Part shown: piece by piece, positions 12,030 to 25,200 of the stretch
Position numbering within the stretch: the first letter of the stretch is position 1
Layout: every line of letters starts with the position of its first letter
From: Cranoglanis bouderius
Taxonomy: Eukaryota > Chordata > Actinopteri > Siluriformes > Cranoglanididae
Length of the DNA: 64,000 nucleotides
Assembly: GCA_023630585.1 (NCBI GenBank)
Contig: CM042540.1
Span: forward strand, 15,164,574 to 15,228,573
Direction: 5' to 3'
Translations under genes and position numbers: made by a program
The notes under the pieces: generated by a model
Database searches by the model: none
Seen by the model: only the letters and a program-made list of their open reading frames with translations
Told to the model about the DNA's origin: nothing

Positions 12030-15000
12030 AAGCTTATGTATCATTTATGAAACAAGTGTTGAGTGTCAATTGTCAATACTTTGTAAGACCAGTATGTTTT
12101 TTTTTCCCCAATGGGAGTGTCTTCAGGACATTAAATGTAACTTTAAACATTTAAAATATGATACACTTCATTTAATAAATCATTTAATTGAATTATTTAT
12201 TTAATATGTTAAAAATTGTAATAGTTTACACCTTGCTGTGGTATAAGAAGAATAAATCACTACAGGGTGTGCAGTTATCGGTAAATAATCAATAACATCG
12301 AGTCTGCTTTGCACCAGGCTGCATCATATGGCCATGGCATTGATTATTTTACTATAACAGCATGCCAAGTCATTATATATTCCTTAATATTTTTCCTTAA
12401 TATATTTGCCCTATTTTAACCATGACGTGATGTAATTCAGCTAACTTATTCCTGCTTTGAAGCCTGTGATTCAGACTGAAGATGGATCTTTCAAATTAGG
12501 AAGCAGTCTTTATTCCCACTTTTACAATAGCTCAAGCAATACATCTGTAAAAATGCCTAGTGTTTATATAACATTTTTTAAGAAAGCATTTAAATCAGAG
12601 ATGTTCTCTATATGTAAAAAATCAGTGTGGGAATAATATAAAACTGAACAACTCACCCATTTCCAGATATTCATCAAACAGGCCCTCGCACACCAACAGA
12701 TTATAATCCATTTCCCAGGGTGCCAAACCATCTTGATCATTTGCTCCCTTCTCTCTATGAGCTGGATGAAGTTTCCGCTTGTTCCACCATGCCTTTAACT
12801 TACTGATGGGGTCAAGAGAAGAGGCATTTTTAAACATTTTAACGGAAAATTCTGAAAATTCAGCTTTTTTGTTGTAAAGAAATGGAGACTTACGGAAGAA
12901 CAAATTCTTGAACATTGTTGATGACTTGTTTGCCTACCATGATGACCAACAGCTCTTGAGCAAGCTCAATAAGACATCCCGAAGCACCACACTGGAAGAA
13001 ATAAGATGAACCGATGAGATCACTAAACGTGCGTTTGACATAATTTGCCCTCGACCGGGAAACAGCATATACTTCCAGTTAGTACGATACCGAAAGTGTG
13101 CCATTTGAGACGATACTATCCTTCTAAAATTCATACACTAGATGGCAGAGTGTATAGTACAAAAACATAGTACAAGTGTATAGTGTATAGTATGTACTTT
13201 GGGACACAAGACTGAAAACTTTTTTAAAGTATTGTTGTGTAATGTTATTCATGGAATTCTGAAAAAATAAGGAATTAATACAAATGAATGAAAAAAAAAA
13301 TGTAACAACTACTTAATGAAATAGTATCAACGTAAATGCAGTTTACACTCACATCTTCATTTCGAATCCCAAAAAGCGTATAATAGTTTCCAGGATATCC
13401 AACAAACCTTTAAAAAAACAGCACATATACAGTAATTCATCTTTTTCGTTTATTTTCACATGAAGCGACCAGTGTTTGCTGTACACTCACCTGCCCTTAA
13501 AAAATGCAATGTACACAGGAGAAGAGTAGAAGTTGACAAACTGGAAGATGAACACTTTGAGAATAAAAGCATCTTCATATTTGGTCTGAGTACGGTGCAT
13601 TTCTGTTGGTGGTAAAATAATAAATCATGAGCTCTGCATTATCACAACAACCACGGATGAAACTTCAGCACATGCTTGCTCACCCCATCGGGTCAGGATT
13701 TGGGCAAGACGTGTGTAGACCTTAGACAGTAACATAATCACCACCAAGTTTAGCACTGAGCCGGTGAGACTTGCTATCCTCCCAGCCTGTGGAATAGACA
13801 AAGAGCACAGCATTGGTACAAAAACAACTAAGGCCAGGTTTTACAATTAAATAAATGCCAATTTATTAGCTTAATGCCCTGTTTGATTGTCAGTGAGTCT
13901 CCTGTACAGCTGTGGCCAAAAGTTTTGAGAATGACACAAATATTAATTTTTACAAAGTCTGCTGCCTCAGTTTTTATGATGGCAATTTGCATATACTCCA
14001 GAATGTTATGAAGAGTGATCAGATGAATTGCAATTAATTTCAAAGTCCCTCTTTGCCATGAAAATGAACTTAATCCCAAAAAAAATGTCCACTGCATTTC
14101 AGCCCTTCCACAAAAGGACCAGCTGACATCATGTCAGTGATTCTCTCGTTAACACAGGTGAAAGTGTTAACGAGGACAAGGCTGGAGATCACTCTGTCAT
14201 GATGATTGAGTTAGAATAACAGACTGGAAGCTTTAAAAGGAGGGTGGTGCTTGAAATTATTGTTGTTCTTCTGTTAACTATGATTACCTGCAAGGAAACA
14301 CGTGCAGCCATCATTGCTTTGCCCAAAAAGGGATTCACAGGCAAGGATATTGCTGCTAGTAAGATTGCACCTAAATCAACCATTTATCGGATCATCAACA
14401 CCTTCAAGGAGAGAGGTTCAACTGTTGTGAAGAAGGCTTCAGGGCGCCCAAGAAAGTCCAGCAAGCGCCAGGACCGTCTCCTAAAGTTGATTCGGCTGCG
14501 GGATCGGGGCACCACTAGTGCAGAGCTTGCTCAGGAAAGGCAGCAGGCAGGTGTGAGTGCGTCTGCACCCACAGTAAGGCGAAGACTTTTGGAGGATTGC
14601 CTGGTGTCAAGAAGGGCAGCAAAGAAGCCACTTCTCTCCAGGAAAAACATCAGGGACAGACTGCTATTCTGCAAAAAGTACAGGGATTGGACTGCTGAGG
14701 ACTGGGGTAATGTCATTTTCTCTGATGAATCCCCTTTCCGATTGTTTGGGCATCTGGAAAAAAGCTTGTCCGGAGAAGAAAAGGTGAGCGCTACCATCAG
14801 TCCTGTGTCATGCCAACAGTAAAGCATCCTGAGACCACTCATGTGTGGGGTTGCTTCTCAGCCAAGGGAGTGGGCTCACTCACAATTTTGCCTAAGAATA
14901 CAGCCATGAATAAAGAATGGTACAAAAACATCCTCAGAGAGCAACTTCTCCCAACCATCCAAGAACAGTTTGGTGACGAACAATGCCTTTTCCAGCATGA

Positions 15001-17158
15001 TGGGGCACCTTGCCACAAGGCAAAAGTGATAACGAAGTGGCTCGGGGAACAAAACATCAACATTTTGGGTCCATGGCCAGGAAACTCCCCAGACCTTAAT
15101 CCCATTGAGAATTTGTGGTCAATCCTCAAGAGGCGGGTGGACAAACAAAAAACCCACAAACTCTGACAAACTCCAAGCATTGATTATGCAAGAATGGGCT
15201 TCCATCAGTCAGGATGTGGCCCAGAAGTTGATTGACAGCATGCCAGGGCGAATTGCAGAAGTCTTGAAAAAGGAGGGTCAACACTGCAAATATTGACTCT
15301 TTGCATAAACTTCATGTAACTGTCAATAAAAGCCATTGACACTTATGAAATGCTTGTGATTATACTTCAGTAACAGTTAGTAACATCTGACAAAAAGATC
15401 TAAAAACACTGAAGCAGTAGACTTTGTGAAAATTAATATTTGTGTCATTCTCAAAACTTTTGGCCACAGCTGTACAAACTTTGATGAAAAAAAGTACTGC
15501 ATAGCTTAATAGATTAAAAGGATAAGAATACTATTCTGACATTTCAAATAATGATAATGATGTTATTCAAAAGTATGATACAGCCAATGCTGTATAATAG
15601 CCAAAATGTACTTACAGAGAATATGAAAAAGGCATTCTGAGACTTATAGATGATGATGCTTAGGATGGTCCGGTAGAGAATAATAGCTATCAAGAACATC
15701 AAAACTACAACAACCTGCAGAGACCAAGCTTAGTATCAAAATACGAATGGAACATTCTTTAACACAAGGATAAAAGGAGGAAGTTCATTTCCCTGTCATT
15801 TTTACTTTACCATCAGAATGATGACCATGTTGCCAGTCACCATGCGCCGAAACCGGCTAATCTCTGGGAAATGTGGCTCCTCGGCCCCTGTTATAGGATT
15901 ACGGACTGTCATTGGTGCCATGGCAGTGAACTCTGGCCTTGGCCTTTCCTAAAATTAAAATCAATGATATGAAGATGTAGCTATAAAACAGCTACAGCAA
16001 GTCTAATTTCAAAATCCTGTGACACGTTCTAGCATGAAACATGTGTAGTATATTTGATGTAGAGCTATTTTCCATGTTAAACTCCTCCATTCCTCCTGCC
16101 CTATTTAAAGGTGCAGTATGTGATGTTGAAAGGTGTTTCTAGTCCTATGAAATCATATAATTTGAAAACTTCCTTAGAAAAATATGTAATCTACAATACT
16201 GTATTGCAATTTAACTGGCTGTTTTGTTCATTTCAAGTTTGCATTTACATTTTGTCTGTCCAGTGTAACATGCATTGAGAGGCAGGACATTAGCTCTACC
16301 ATCTTTCCTCATTCCTCATAAGGCAAAGATATTTTGACTGGTGTAGTGGTGGGCTGGGGGAAGGAGAAGGTGTGTTAATGTTAATGCTGAGAACTAAAAG
16401 TTGCTTACTGCTCCTTTAATCAGTGAAAGACTTCTTATATTTATACAAAGTATGTATTATCCTCTTACACACATGCACACACACACACACACACACACGC
16501 ACACACGCACACAAACACCCACACTGATGACCTCCAAGGTCAGAAATTAAGATAATATGGATAATTATTTTCCCCACGTCACTGCTTCACTGTTTGGAAC
16601 AGCTACATGCCTGTCTACAGTCTTCTTCGATTCTCTCCTTACCTCAGTCTCCTCAAACTCGGAGCAGTCCCATCTGTGGGCCAGGACAGAGCAGGTACGC
16701 TTCCAGTACTCCAGGAAGGTGACTGCCCAGAGGGACATGAAAATACTGAAGAACACCGTTCCACCATTGTCAAATAATAATCCTGCCTGTGGCAAAATAA
16801 GACGCAATATTTTACTACATAAAGCAGACTAACTTAAACAGTACCTTTCACACAGACTCCTTAAACCCACTTTATAAGTGTAGCAGATGCTGGAGAGGTT
16901 CCAGTAGCTGCAGATGTTACAGATTGGACACATGACAATACTGTCACCACTGTTGCAGATCTCCAGCCTAAGGGAAACATATAATAGGTCAGAAATGTTA
17001 AAGGTCATGAACAGTTATACTCTGCTAATACTCTTGGCCTAGGTGAAAGATATCAATATCGCTCACGCTGGGACATCAGTGACCATAAGCCAGATTCCAA
17101 ATAAAGACATGAGGAAGCCTACAACTGCAGCAGGAAGTAACCACCCTGTATAAAAGCC

Positions 17159-17209
<51 letters not shown>

Positions 17210-19955
17210 ATGATTAAAGATATAGCAAGTGTGAGATAGAATTGGGTGGGGTAAAACTTGTCAGACACTATTTACTTTTAGATAAGAAACACACACCTTA
17301 TATCAACACCTATCTGTTTCTCAGTGAAGCAAATCACAAGTACTTAAATACAACATCACAGTACACTCACATGTATTTATTGAGTTTACATTTGCACATC
17401 TTCATACCACATACCTAACCAGGCAAAGTAGAGTGCGACCTTCTCGCCAAAATATTCACGAATGTGGTCCAGAGGCTGGTACTTCTTCCAGCAGCCCCAA
17501 CGTGCCCAATACTGATACAAGATCTGCCTCATGCTCAGAGAGTCAGGGTTAAGTGGAATCTGATAATGCCCCTTAAAACAACAGTGACAGATTGAGTGTA
17601 ATGGTTAGTATGTAAAGCCACGAGGGACAATATGAAAGTTTTATATACGTGTATAAGTTAGAAGGACTACTGTATGTAAAATCTTTATTTATTACACTGA
17701 ACAAAATTATAAACGCAACACTTTTGTTTTTGCCCCCATTTTTCATGAGCTGAACTCAAAGATCTAAGACTTTTTCTATGTACACAAAAGGCCTATTTCT
17801 CTCAAATATTGTTCACAAATCTGTCTAAATCTGTGTTAGTGAGCACTTCTCCTTTGCCGAGATAATCCATCCACCTCACAGGTGTGGCATATCAAGATGC
17901 TGATTAGACAGCATGATTATTGCACAGGTGTGCCTTAGGCTGGCCACAATAAAAGGCCACTCTAAAATGTGCAGTTTTACTGTATTGGGGGGTCCGAAAA
18001 CCAGTCAGTATCTGGTGTGACCACCATTTGACTCACGCAGTGCAACACATCTCCTTTGCATAGAGTTGATCAGGTTGTTGATTGTGGCCTGTGGAATGTT
18101 GGTCCACTCCTCTTCAATGGCTGTGCAAAGTTGCTGGATATTGGCAGGAACTGGATCACGCTGTCGTATACGCCGATCCAGAGCATCCCAAACATGCTCA
18201 GTGGGTGACATGTCCGGTGAGTATGCTGGCCATGCAAGAACTGGGATGTTTTCAGCTTCCAGGAATTGTGTACAGATCCTTGCAACATGGGGCCGTGCAT
18301 TATCATGCTGAAACATGAGGTGATGGTCGTGGATGAATGGCACAACAATGGGCCTCAGGATCTCGTCACGGTATCTCTGTGCATTCAAAATGCCATCAAT
18401 AAAATGCACCTGTGTTCGTTGTCCATAACATACGCCTGCCCATACCATAACCCCGCCGCCACCATGGGCCACTCGATCCACAACGTTGACAAACTGCAAA
18501 CTGCTCACCCACACGAAGCCATACACACTGTCTGCCATCTGTCCTGTACAGTGAAAACCGGGATTCATCCATGAAGAGAACACCTCTCCAAAGTGCCAGA
18601 CGCCATAGAATGTGAGAATTTTCCCACTCAAGTCAGTTACGACGACGAACTGCAGTCAGATTGAGACCCCGATGAGGAAGACGAGCATGCAGATGAGCTT
18701 CCCTGAGACGGTTTCTGACAGTTTGTGCAGAAATTCTTTGGTTACGCAAACCGATTGTTGCAGCAGCTGTCCGGGTGGCTGGTCTCAGACGATCTTGGAG
18801 GTGAAGATGCTGGATGTGGAGGTCCTGGGCTGGTGTGGAGGTCCTGGGCTGGTGTGGTTACACGTGGTCTGCGGTTGTAAGGCCGGTTGGATGTACTGCC
18901 AAATTCTCTGAAACGCTTTTGGAGACGGCTTATGGTAGAGAAATGAACATTCAATTCACGGGCAACAGCTCTGGTGGACATTCCTGCAGTCAGCATGCCA
19001 ACTGCACGCTCCCTCAAAACTTGTGACATCTGTGGCATTGTGCTGTGTAATAAAACTGCACATTTTAGAGTGGCCTTTTATTGTGGCCAGCCTAAGGCAC
19101 ACCTGTACAATAATCATGCTGTCTAATCAGCATCTTGATATGCCACACCTGTGAGGTGGATGGATTATCTCGGCAAAGGAGAAGTGCTCACTAACACAGA
19201 TTTAGACAGATTTGTGAACAATATTTGAGAGAAATAGGCCTTTTGTGTACATAGAAAAAGTCTTAGATCTTTGAGTTCAGCTTATGAAAAATGGGGGCAA
19301 AAACAAAAGTGTTGCGTTTATAATTTTGTTCAGTATATAAACATTCTTGTACCTACACTGAACAAAGATGTTCATGTTTGCAAGAAATACACATAAAAAT
19401 AATAATAAATAAGCATTTTTGTACTCAATCTTCCTGCCAGCTACAAGACTTGGTGTAGCATAGGCTGTATTTTTTTTTTTTTATATTGGCCAATATGACT
19501 TCATGTTTAAAACATAAACCCTCTGGAGAAGAGAAACATTTTAAAAAGCAGAGCCTTTGTTTTGTTTTTTTGTTTTCTTTTACATCATTGCATTATTCTC
19601 ATGGCAATATTACATCTGAATGTAAAAGAGACTCACCTCGTGTAAGGGATAGGCAGCAGTGAACACATTCTCACTGACCAGCCTGGCTATCCCAGCCTCT
19701 CCTTTCTTTAATGCTCCAAACTGCATCCTAGCTAATATCTCATACAGCTGTGGGACAAGAGTAGAGAATATTATCAGTGTGTCACATTTAGTAGTATCAG
19801 TGATATGTTACTCAGAATTAGGGACATTTTCCCCATGTAAAAATGTTATGTGATAAGTAAGGAATAAAACACCCCAAAGATGATTATTTTCCTGTAACAG
19901 GAAATACATCCTGTTGTCTTTTGTTCTTTTGTCAGTACAAGTGTTTGAAAAAAAA

Positions 19956-20049
<94 letters not shown>

Positions 20050-20426
20050 TATATATATATAGATATATATATATATATATATATAAAAACACAGGGTAAA
20101 TTTTAGCAATATACAGTTACATTTAATGTTGAGAAACTGCCCCAAAACAAGTTTCTGTTGTCACTTATAGCAGCAATAAACAGTAATTTTCTTAACAGTA
20201 TCTCTTTTTTCTCTCTCTTTAGTTAATAATACAAAAAATGCAGCTTGAGTCCTCCGTCCTGAATTCCTCTGAATTACAGCCAGCAGTATTATAGTTGTGC
20301 TGTTTTAGAAAATTTTGAAAATTGATCAACACCTTCTGACCAATCAGAAGGAAGTCAAAAGCACTGCACTGTGGTATAATAAATATGTTAAATGCACTTT
20401 ATACATACATACAATATATAGTATAG

Positions 20427-20523
<97 letters not shown>

Positions 20524-21305
20524 GTTTAGAGATTTCATACAGAGCAATGTTAAAATTTTCTGTCTCTCTTCAAAAGATTTTCTGCCATAGTCGTGACTGT
20601 TGTTATGGGCTGCGTCTCAAATCGAAAACTCTCACCTTACATTACTATTCTAGAAAATCCCGAAGGCTCAGAGAATCTTCTTTAGGTTTGAAGGTGACAT
20701 GAGAGGTTTTTCAAATTCAAACACTAACTGTAATAGGAAAAGCAGTTAGTGTTAGTAGTCAATAATGCTCTAGAATAGTACATAAGTATGCGATTTGAGA
20801 CACAACCCCATTGGCAGATGTACTGGCAAATTTGTGTCCTATTATTTTAAGGGTCACAACCCCTAGTTTGGGAAGCTCTGATATATATGTACATATTATT
20901 ATATACTGTACATTCTAAGTGCAAGAATTATTAGTTATTATTATTAGCATTTTAGCATTAGCATTTTAGCATTTAGCATTTTAGGTTTAATTTATGACAA
21001 TTTAGGGCAAAATGCAGCTTTTAGGGCTGGACAGACAAATACAGAGAAGAAGTGCTCTAAGGAAATAACTGAGCTCAGGATTGCAGTAGGATACATTCAC
21101 AGTGCTTTAACACACCCTGTTCTAACACCTGAATAATGTTATAAAACAGGGTGCTGGCTGAATCAGCTAGCTTATCTGGCTATTGCTGAAATACTTTCAA
21201 GCATTCAAGCTTACAATTTGATGTCTCTGTGTCATCTTGAAGAAAGTGTCCTTGTTTTCATGGCCAAGAAACCTGCAAGCAAAATATGGGCAGGATAAAT
21301 ATACT

Positions 21306-21378
<73 letters not shown>

Positions 21379-24300
21379 ACTTTAAGGAGGTGGTACAGCA
21401 AGCAAACTCTGTATAAACATTACTGCATGTGAACGGACCCAACACTACCTCTTCATTCCTGCTTCCTGAAGCGTATATAACAAACCCTGCCCGTGCATGA
21501 TCAGCTGAATTTTCATTATTGTTAAAAAGACAAGCACCAAGCGTTTGACAGCCACTGAAGATCAGTAACAGGGCAGGGGTGATACTGTACCTCTCCAGCT
21601 TGTTCGAGCGGAACTGGCAGGTGTAGTAGTCTGGTGGAGGGTTGGGTACTTCCTGAGCTAAGATATTAGGGATGTGTAACTTTCTGAGGACTGTTTCTGA
21701 CCAGTTGGATTCTCGAGATGTCTCAACCTGTAGAGCAGATCCATCAGACAGAAATAACACCCTTAGACACATTTCATAAAGATACACTATATGGCTAAAA
21801 GGATGTGGACACCTTGACCATCACACCCATATGTGGTTCTTCCCCAAACTGTTGCCACAAAGTTGGAAGCACATAATTGTCTACAATGTCTTTATATGCT
21901 GTAGCATTACAATTTCCCTTTGGGGCCTAGCCCAAACCTGTTCTAGCATGAAATGCCCCTGTGCACAAAGCGAGCTCCATGAAAACATGGTTTGCCAGTA
22001 TTGGTATGGAAGAACATGAGTGGTCTGCACAGAGCCCTGACCTCAACCCCACTGAAAACCTTCATCAGATCAGTGTCTGAACTCACTAATACCCTTGTGG
22101 TTGAATGAGCACAAATCTCCACAACCATGTTCCAGAATCTACCGGAAAGCCTTGATAGGTTATTATAACAGCAAAGTGGGGACCAACTCAATATTAATGC
22201 CCATGTTTTTGGAATAGGATGTTCAGCAAGCATATATGGGTGATGGTCAGGTGTCCACATCCTTTTGGCCATATAGTATATTTTGCATTTCTCTTGAACA
22301 GATCCTCTGTAAAGTTTCTGTAAATTGTATTCCCTATTTGTGTCCCTCTTGATTCACCTGTAATGGTACTCGGAGGCTGATCTCCTCTGCATAATAACAT
22401 AATACGTTCCAGGGGGCACTCAAGAGCACGTATGTTGTCTTTGTCTTGCCCTGCACAACCTCTTTCTAACAACAGACACAATTTAATCAAACATTAATAA
22501 TAGAGTATAAATAAAAAGGGAACACCATAATAGTTTAGCCAAACAAAACTATTTCATTTTTCGGCTAAACAGTTCATTAAGTAAACATTTCTATCAAGTT
22601 TACAAGTTCTGCAGTACATCTACTATAGTACTTTATAATAGTTTATTGCACCAATACTCCTAAAATGCAATCATCCATCCATTTTCCATGCCGCTTATCC
22701 TACACAGAGTCAAAAGGGAGCCTGGAGCCTATCCCAGGGAACTCGGGGCACAAGGTGGGGGGGTACCCTGGATGTGGTGCCAACCCATCACAGGGCACAA
22801 TTGCTCACACATTCACACACCCATTCAGACACTATGGACAATTTGGAAATGCATGTCTTTGGACTGGGGGAGGAAACAGGAGTACCTGGAGGCACAGGGA
22901 GAACATGCATGGAGACAGGATTCAAACCCCCAACCCTGGAGGTGCAAGGCAAACATGCTAACCACTAAGCACCGTGCAATCAGATATACAGTAATTTGTG
23001 TGTTTAGAAATTTTGTTTGAAAGAAAAAAAATCATAACGTGGGCTGCCTTTAAAGATTTGCCATTGTTATTAATAAAAATTAAATGCACGATTAAAATAA
23101 CAGTGGAATGTCTGTAGTATACATTGCTGCCTTGCCTAATCAAAACATTCTCACTGAATATAAACAGGTTTCTTTCCTCAGGCGTATACAGTACATGTAT
23201 TTTGCACTAATAAATAAATAAATAAATAGATAGATAAAATTTAAAAATCATATTTTGGAATGTACTATTCATCACTCAAGTGATGTGACTGGTATTTATG
23301 AGTCGATACTGACCATGATACATGATACTGACCATCTCCTGATGCAAGCCAGCAATTTGCAACCTGGACAGGAACTCCGTCCTCCACTTCCTGTGGATAT
23401 CATTAGTGGTTTTGGCCAATTTGTCTTCTGGTTCATCAGGCTTTGCTTGATTTACAGGCTCCTCCCATACCAGCACGAAATCTAACATTTCAGAATGAAT
23501 ATTATGAATGAACACTTTGTTATGCTCATACCATGCAACAAAACTGAACCATAGTACTTTAAAGTGTAACAGCATAAATACAAAACCATAAATATATGTT
23601 CATCAGATTAGCAAGTTCCATGTTATTTGAATTTATATTTAGTGACTAGTGTGTTTCCTCTGGTAAGACATGATCATTGGTAAAATCAAGGATAGTAAAA
23701 AAAAAAACTCAAGGCTAGTCATCAGATACATAACTAATGGATTGGAAGTGAGCGCAATTTAAACATTACACAAACATTGCTCATTTGTTAACTGCATCCT
23801 CCAGTAACACTGGCTATTTTTTGCATTTGCATACACACATGCACTCTTATATATACAGTATATATTGAAAAACATCAAATGCAGACTCACCAATGCATGT
23901 GACTCCATCACTAAACACATTCCTATCCTTCTGAGGTGACTGTGGGGGATCCATATGTCATACGTTACTTATTAGTTATACAGTAGACCAAACTAAAGTA
24001 AAGCACTTCACACTACCACTTGTTTAACCAAACTAGAATGACTATAATGCAAAGGTACACACAAAGACATTTTGTCATGTGTTACCAAATATGCAAAGCA
24101 ACAGGAAGGATTAAAAATTGATTGTTGGTGTCTTTTGACAGTGCTGACCTTCTATAAAGCCACATGCAAACTAATCACTTATTATTAAGAGCTCATAATG
24201 CACTCACAGATTAGGGAAATTAAAGGGTCAATCTCTTTCCTACTCTCTCAGTTTCTCAGCACACACACACACACATACACACACACACACACACACTTAC

Positions 24301-24393
24301 TCCACCCATGCCCATGCTTCCGTAGTTATAGTCAGGGAGCTCAGACATGGTGATCAGCGTTGTGCTGTCTTCCACTTCACCCTTCTGCTTCAT
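10184..24393 (-). CDS. ano7: Anoctamin-7 (TMEM16 family)
   Basis: Anoctamins are calcium-dependent multi-pass membrane proteins (ion channels or lipid scramblases); the activity of ANO7 is poorly settled. I read 23 coding exons: 24301-24393, 23891-23939, 23333-23481, 22358-22450, 21591-21727, 21215-21272, 19637-19747, 17415-17571, 17067-17157, 16871-16967, 16643-16786, 15811-15948, 15616-15714, 13684-13786, 13491-13602, 13353-13407, 12894-12991, 12657-12802, 11530-11735, 11178-11317, 10877-10967, 10441-10560 and 10184-10315. They sum to 2619 nt (872 aa); human ANO7 is about 930 aa. Paralogue-specific matches to ANO7 include DFVLVWEE, GLFDEYLEM, DIGIWF and the tail VEIKIKREHYMAKEALAEN. The six acidic or Asn residues of the TMEM16 calcium site are all present (NNVQE, DEYLE, NNWVEVRLD). 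The first and last exons are the least certain. Three mobile elements lie in its introns. Confidence 0.93.
11936..12024. repeat. (TA)n microsatellite in an ano7 intron
   Basis: About 44 TA units between ano7 exons 18 and 19. Confidence 0.97.
13907..15472 (+). mobile_element. Tc1/mariner transposon in ano7 intron 13
   Basis: A 1566-bp element flanked by TA on both sides (13905-13906 and 15473-15474). The inverted ends begin CAGCTGTGGCCAAAAGTTTT and stay nearly identical for about 60 bp, which suggests recent insertion. It encodes a Tc1 transposase on the plus strand, opposite to ano7. It lies between ano7 exons 13 (15616-15714) and 14 (13684-13786). Confidence 0.95.
14281..15296 (+). pseudogene. 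Tc1 transposase, frameshifted
   Basis: A Tc1 transposase cuts and pastes the element at TA sites. The reading starts MITCKETRAAI, with helix-turn-helix DNA-binding regions (IAPKSTIYRII and the SGRPRK linker). The DD34E catalytic residues are visible in IFSDESPF, FQHDGAPCHK and NSPDLNPIENLW. The frame shifts near 14760, in an A-rich stretch after LFGHLEKS, and again near 15150 within the KQKTHK codons. The copy therefore cannot make one intact enzyme. The C-terminus ends KKEGQHCKY. Confidence 0.93.
16468..16517. repeat. (CA)n microsatellite
   Basis: A CA tract, interrupted by G, in an ano7 intron between exons 11 and 12. Confidence 0.85.
17161..17205. repeat. (GA)n tract next to an ano7 acceptor
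   Basis: About 22 GA units directly abut the acceptor of ano7 exon 9 (17067-17157). On the sense strand this is a (CT)n polypyrimidine tract, so the microsatellite itself serves as the splice-site pyrimidine run. Confidence 0.85.
17695..19335 (-). mobile_element. Tc1-type transposon with long TIRs in ano7 intron 7
   Basis: A 1641-bp element flanked by TA (17693-17694 and 19336-19337). The inverted ends begin near CTGAACAAAATTATAAACGC and extend about 280 bp with few differences (about 17695-17970 and 19052-19335). The long inverted repeats and transposase sequence differ from the elements at 13907 and 40022, so this is a separate family. It lies between ano7 exons 7 (19637-19747) and 8 (17415-17571), with its transposase in the same orientation as ano7. 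Confidence 0.93.
18005..19038 (-). pseudogene. Tc1-like transposase, frameshifted
   Basis: The N-terminal part, starting MPQMSQVLRERAVGML, contains a helix-turn-helix (STRAVARELNVHFSTISRL). The C-terminal part contains FQHDNARPHVA and SPDMSPTEHVWDALDRRI, which carry the second and third DDE residues. The frame is lost in the middle, near 18815-18850, where a roughly 24-bp unit (AGGTCCTGGGCTGGTGTGG on the plus strand) is duplicated. It is lost again before NVVDRVAHGGGG. The copy is therefore inactive. Confidence 0.9.
19948..20085. repeat. poly(A) followed by (TA)n with GATA interruptions
   Basis: About 25 A residues run into about 55 TA units, with two GATA interruptions near 20048 and 20062. 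It lies between ano7 exons 6 and 7. Confidence 0.95.
20427..20521. repeat. (TA)n microsatellite
   Basis: About 47 TA units in the same ano7 intron as the previous (TA)n tract, only about 340 bp away. Confidence 0.97.
21309..21375. repeat. (TG)n microsatellite
   Basis: About 33 TG units immediately upstream (sense strand) of ano7 exon 6. Confidence 0.97.
21785..22277 (+). mobile_element. Tc1-like deletion derivative in ano7 intron 4
   Basis: Inverted ends CACTATATGGCTAAAAGGAT and CCTTTTGGCCATATAGTA lie about 490 bp apart at TA sites. Inside, on the plus strand, a fragment resembles the SPDLNPTEN block of a Tc1 transposase (CCTGACCTCAACCCCACTG). It is of the same end type as the element at 7933-8367. 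Confidence 0.8.
22665..22978 (+). repeat. Interspersed repeat (CCATCCATTTTCC...CACTAAGC type)
   Basis: The sequence begins CATCCATCCATTTTCC and runs through GGAGCCTATCCCAGGGAACT, TTTGGACTGGGGGAGGAAAC and GCTAACCACTAAGC. Shorter, diverged copies with the same core are at 27959-28100 plus 28442-28500 and at 59511-59690. This is a familiar fish interspersed repeat; I do not assign the family. Confidence 0.75.
24258..24297. repeat. (CA)n microsatellite
   Basis: A short CA tract beside the donor of ano7 coding exon 1. Confidence 0.85.
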
Positions 24394-25169
24394 TATAGCC
24401 CTCCAGCATTAGCCAGCACTCTTCTTCTTCACTTACCCTCCAACCATATAATCTCTCGCTCTGAAAAACATGCCAAAATGGCCTAGCATGTTACAAGGAA
24501 GAATTTAATCCAGCGTTACATACTGTAGTAACCATGGACGGCTCATGGGATTAAAAATATAAACAAGTTGATAAGTGTTTGATTTATTGCAGTAACATTG
24601 AATCAACAGCTTGGGCAAAATGAACCTAATTAGCAATGATATCTGGCACAACAAATGTAAATAGATCCCTAAAGGAAACAATGAGCACACAATTCCCCAT
24701 TCAGGGGAACCACCAAGACAAAACACAGACCACGTGCACAAGTCCAAAGCTGTGAGACACTCGCTGTCTTTCTCTCTCCTGGGTCTGTGTAACACACACT
24801 GAACCCTTTCTGACTCACCATCAGTGCCAGTGCGGTGACAATGAGCAAAATATCTGTTGTAACACACAATGCAAATGTTGTACAAATATTAATCAAATAC
24901 ATGACTTCTGAGCACAGAAGAGAAAGAAAAATGTAATACTGAAAAGCCAGCCAATGAACAATTGAACATGGAGAATGTAAAGCTGGGTTCTACATAACCG
25001 TGTTAGAATTATGTAGTACAAATCCACATTATTTTGGACATCACTCTGATGAAGGACTTTTGTCAGTAATGTACAGAAGTGTTTATGCTGTTGTTGTATT
25101 CTTTTCTTTGTTGCCTGTAGGTATTATCACAGACTTGCATGTCTGAACATTTAAAATCTGTGTTTACTT

Positions 25170-25200
<31 letters not shown>

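Noticed and set aside
11832..12204. Open frames encoding long Ile-Tyr repeats (also at 6648, 19808, 20315, 41656 and 45350)
   Set aside because: These are translations of (TA)n microsatellites and have no coding support.
21197..21787. A single 196-aa minus-strand frame with a Thr-His repeat
   Set aside because: It joins two real ano7 exons (21591-21727 and 21215-21272) through intron and (TG)n sequence.
22665..22978. Plus-strand open frames of about 100 aa here
   Set aside because: They fall inside a common interspersed repeat that recurs in the window.
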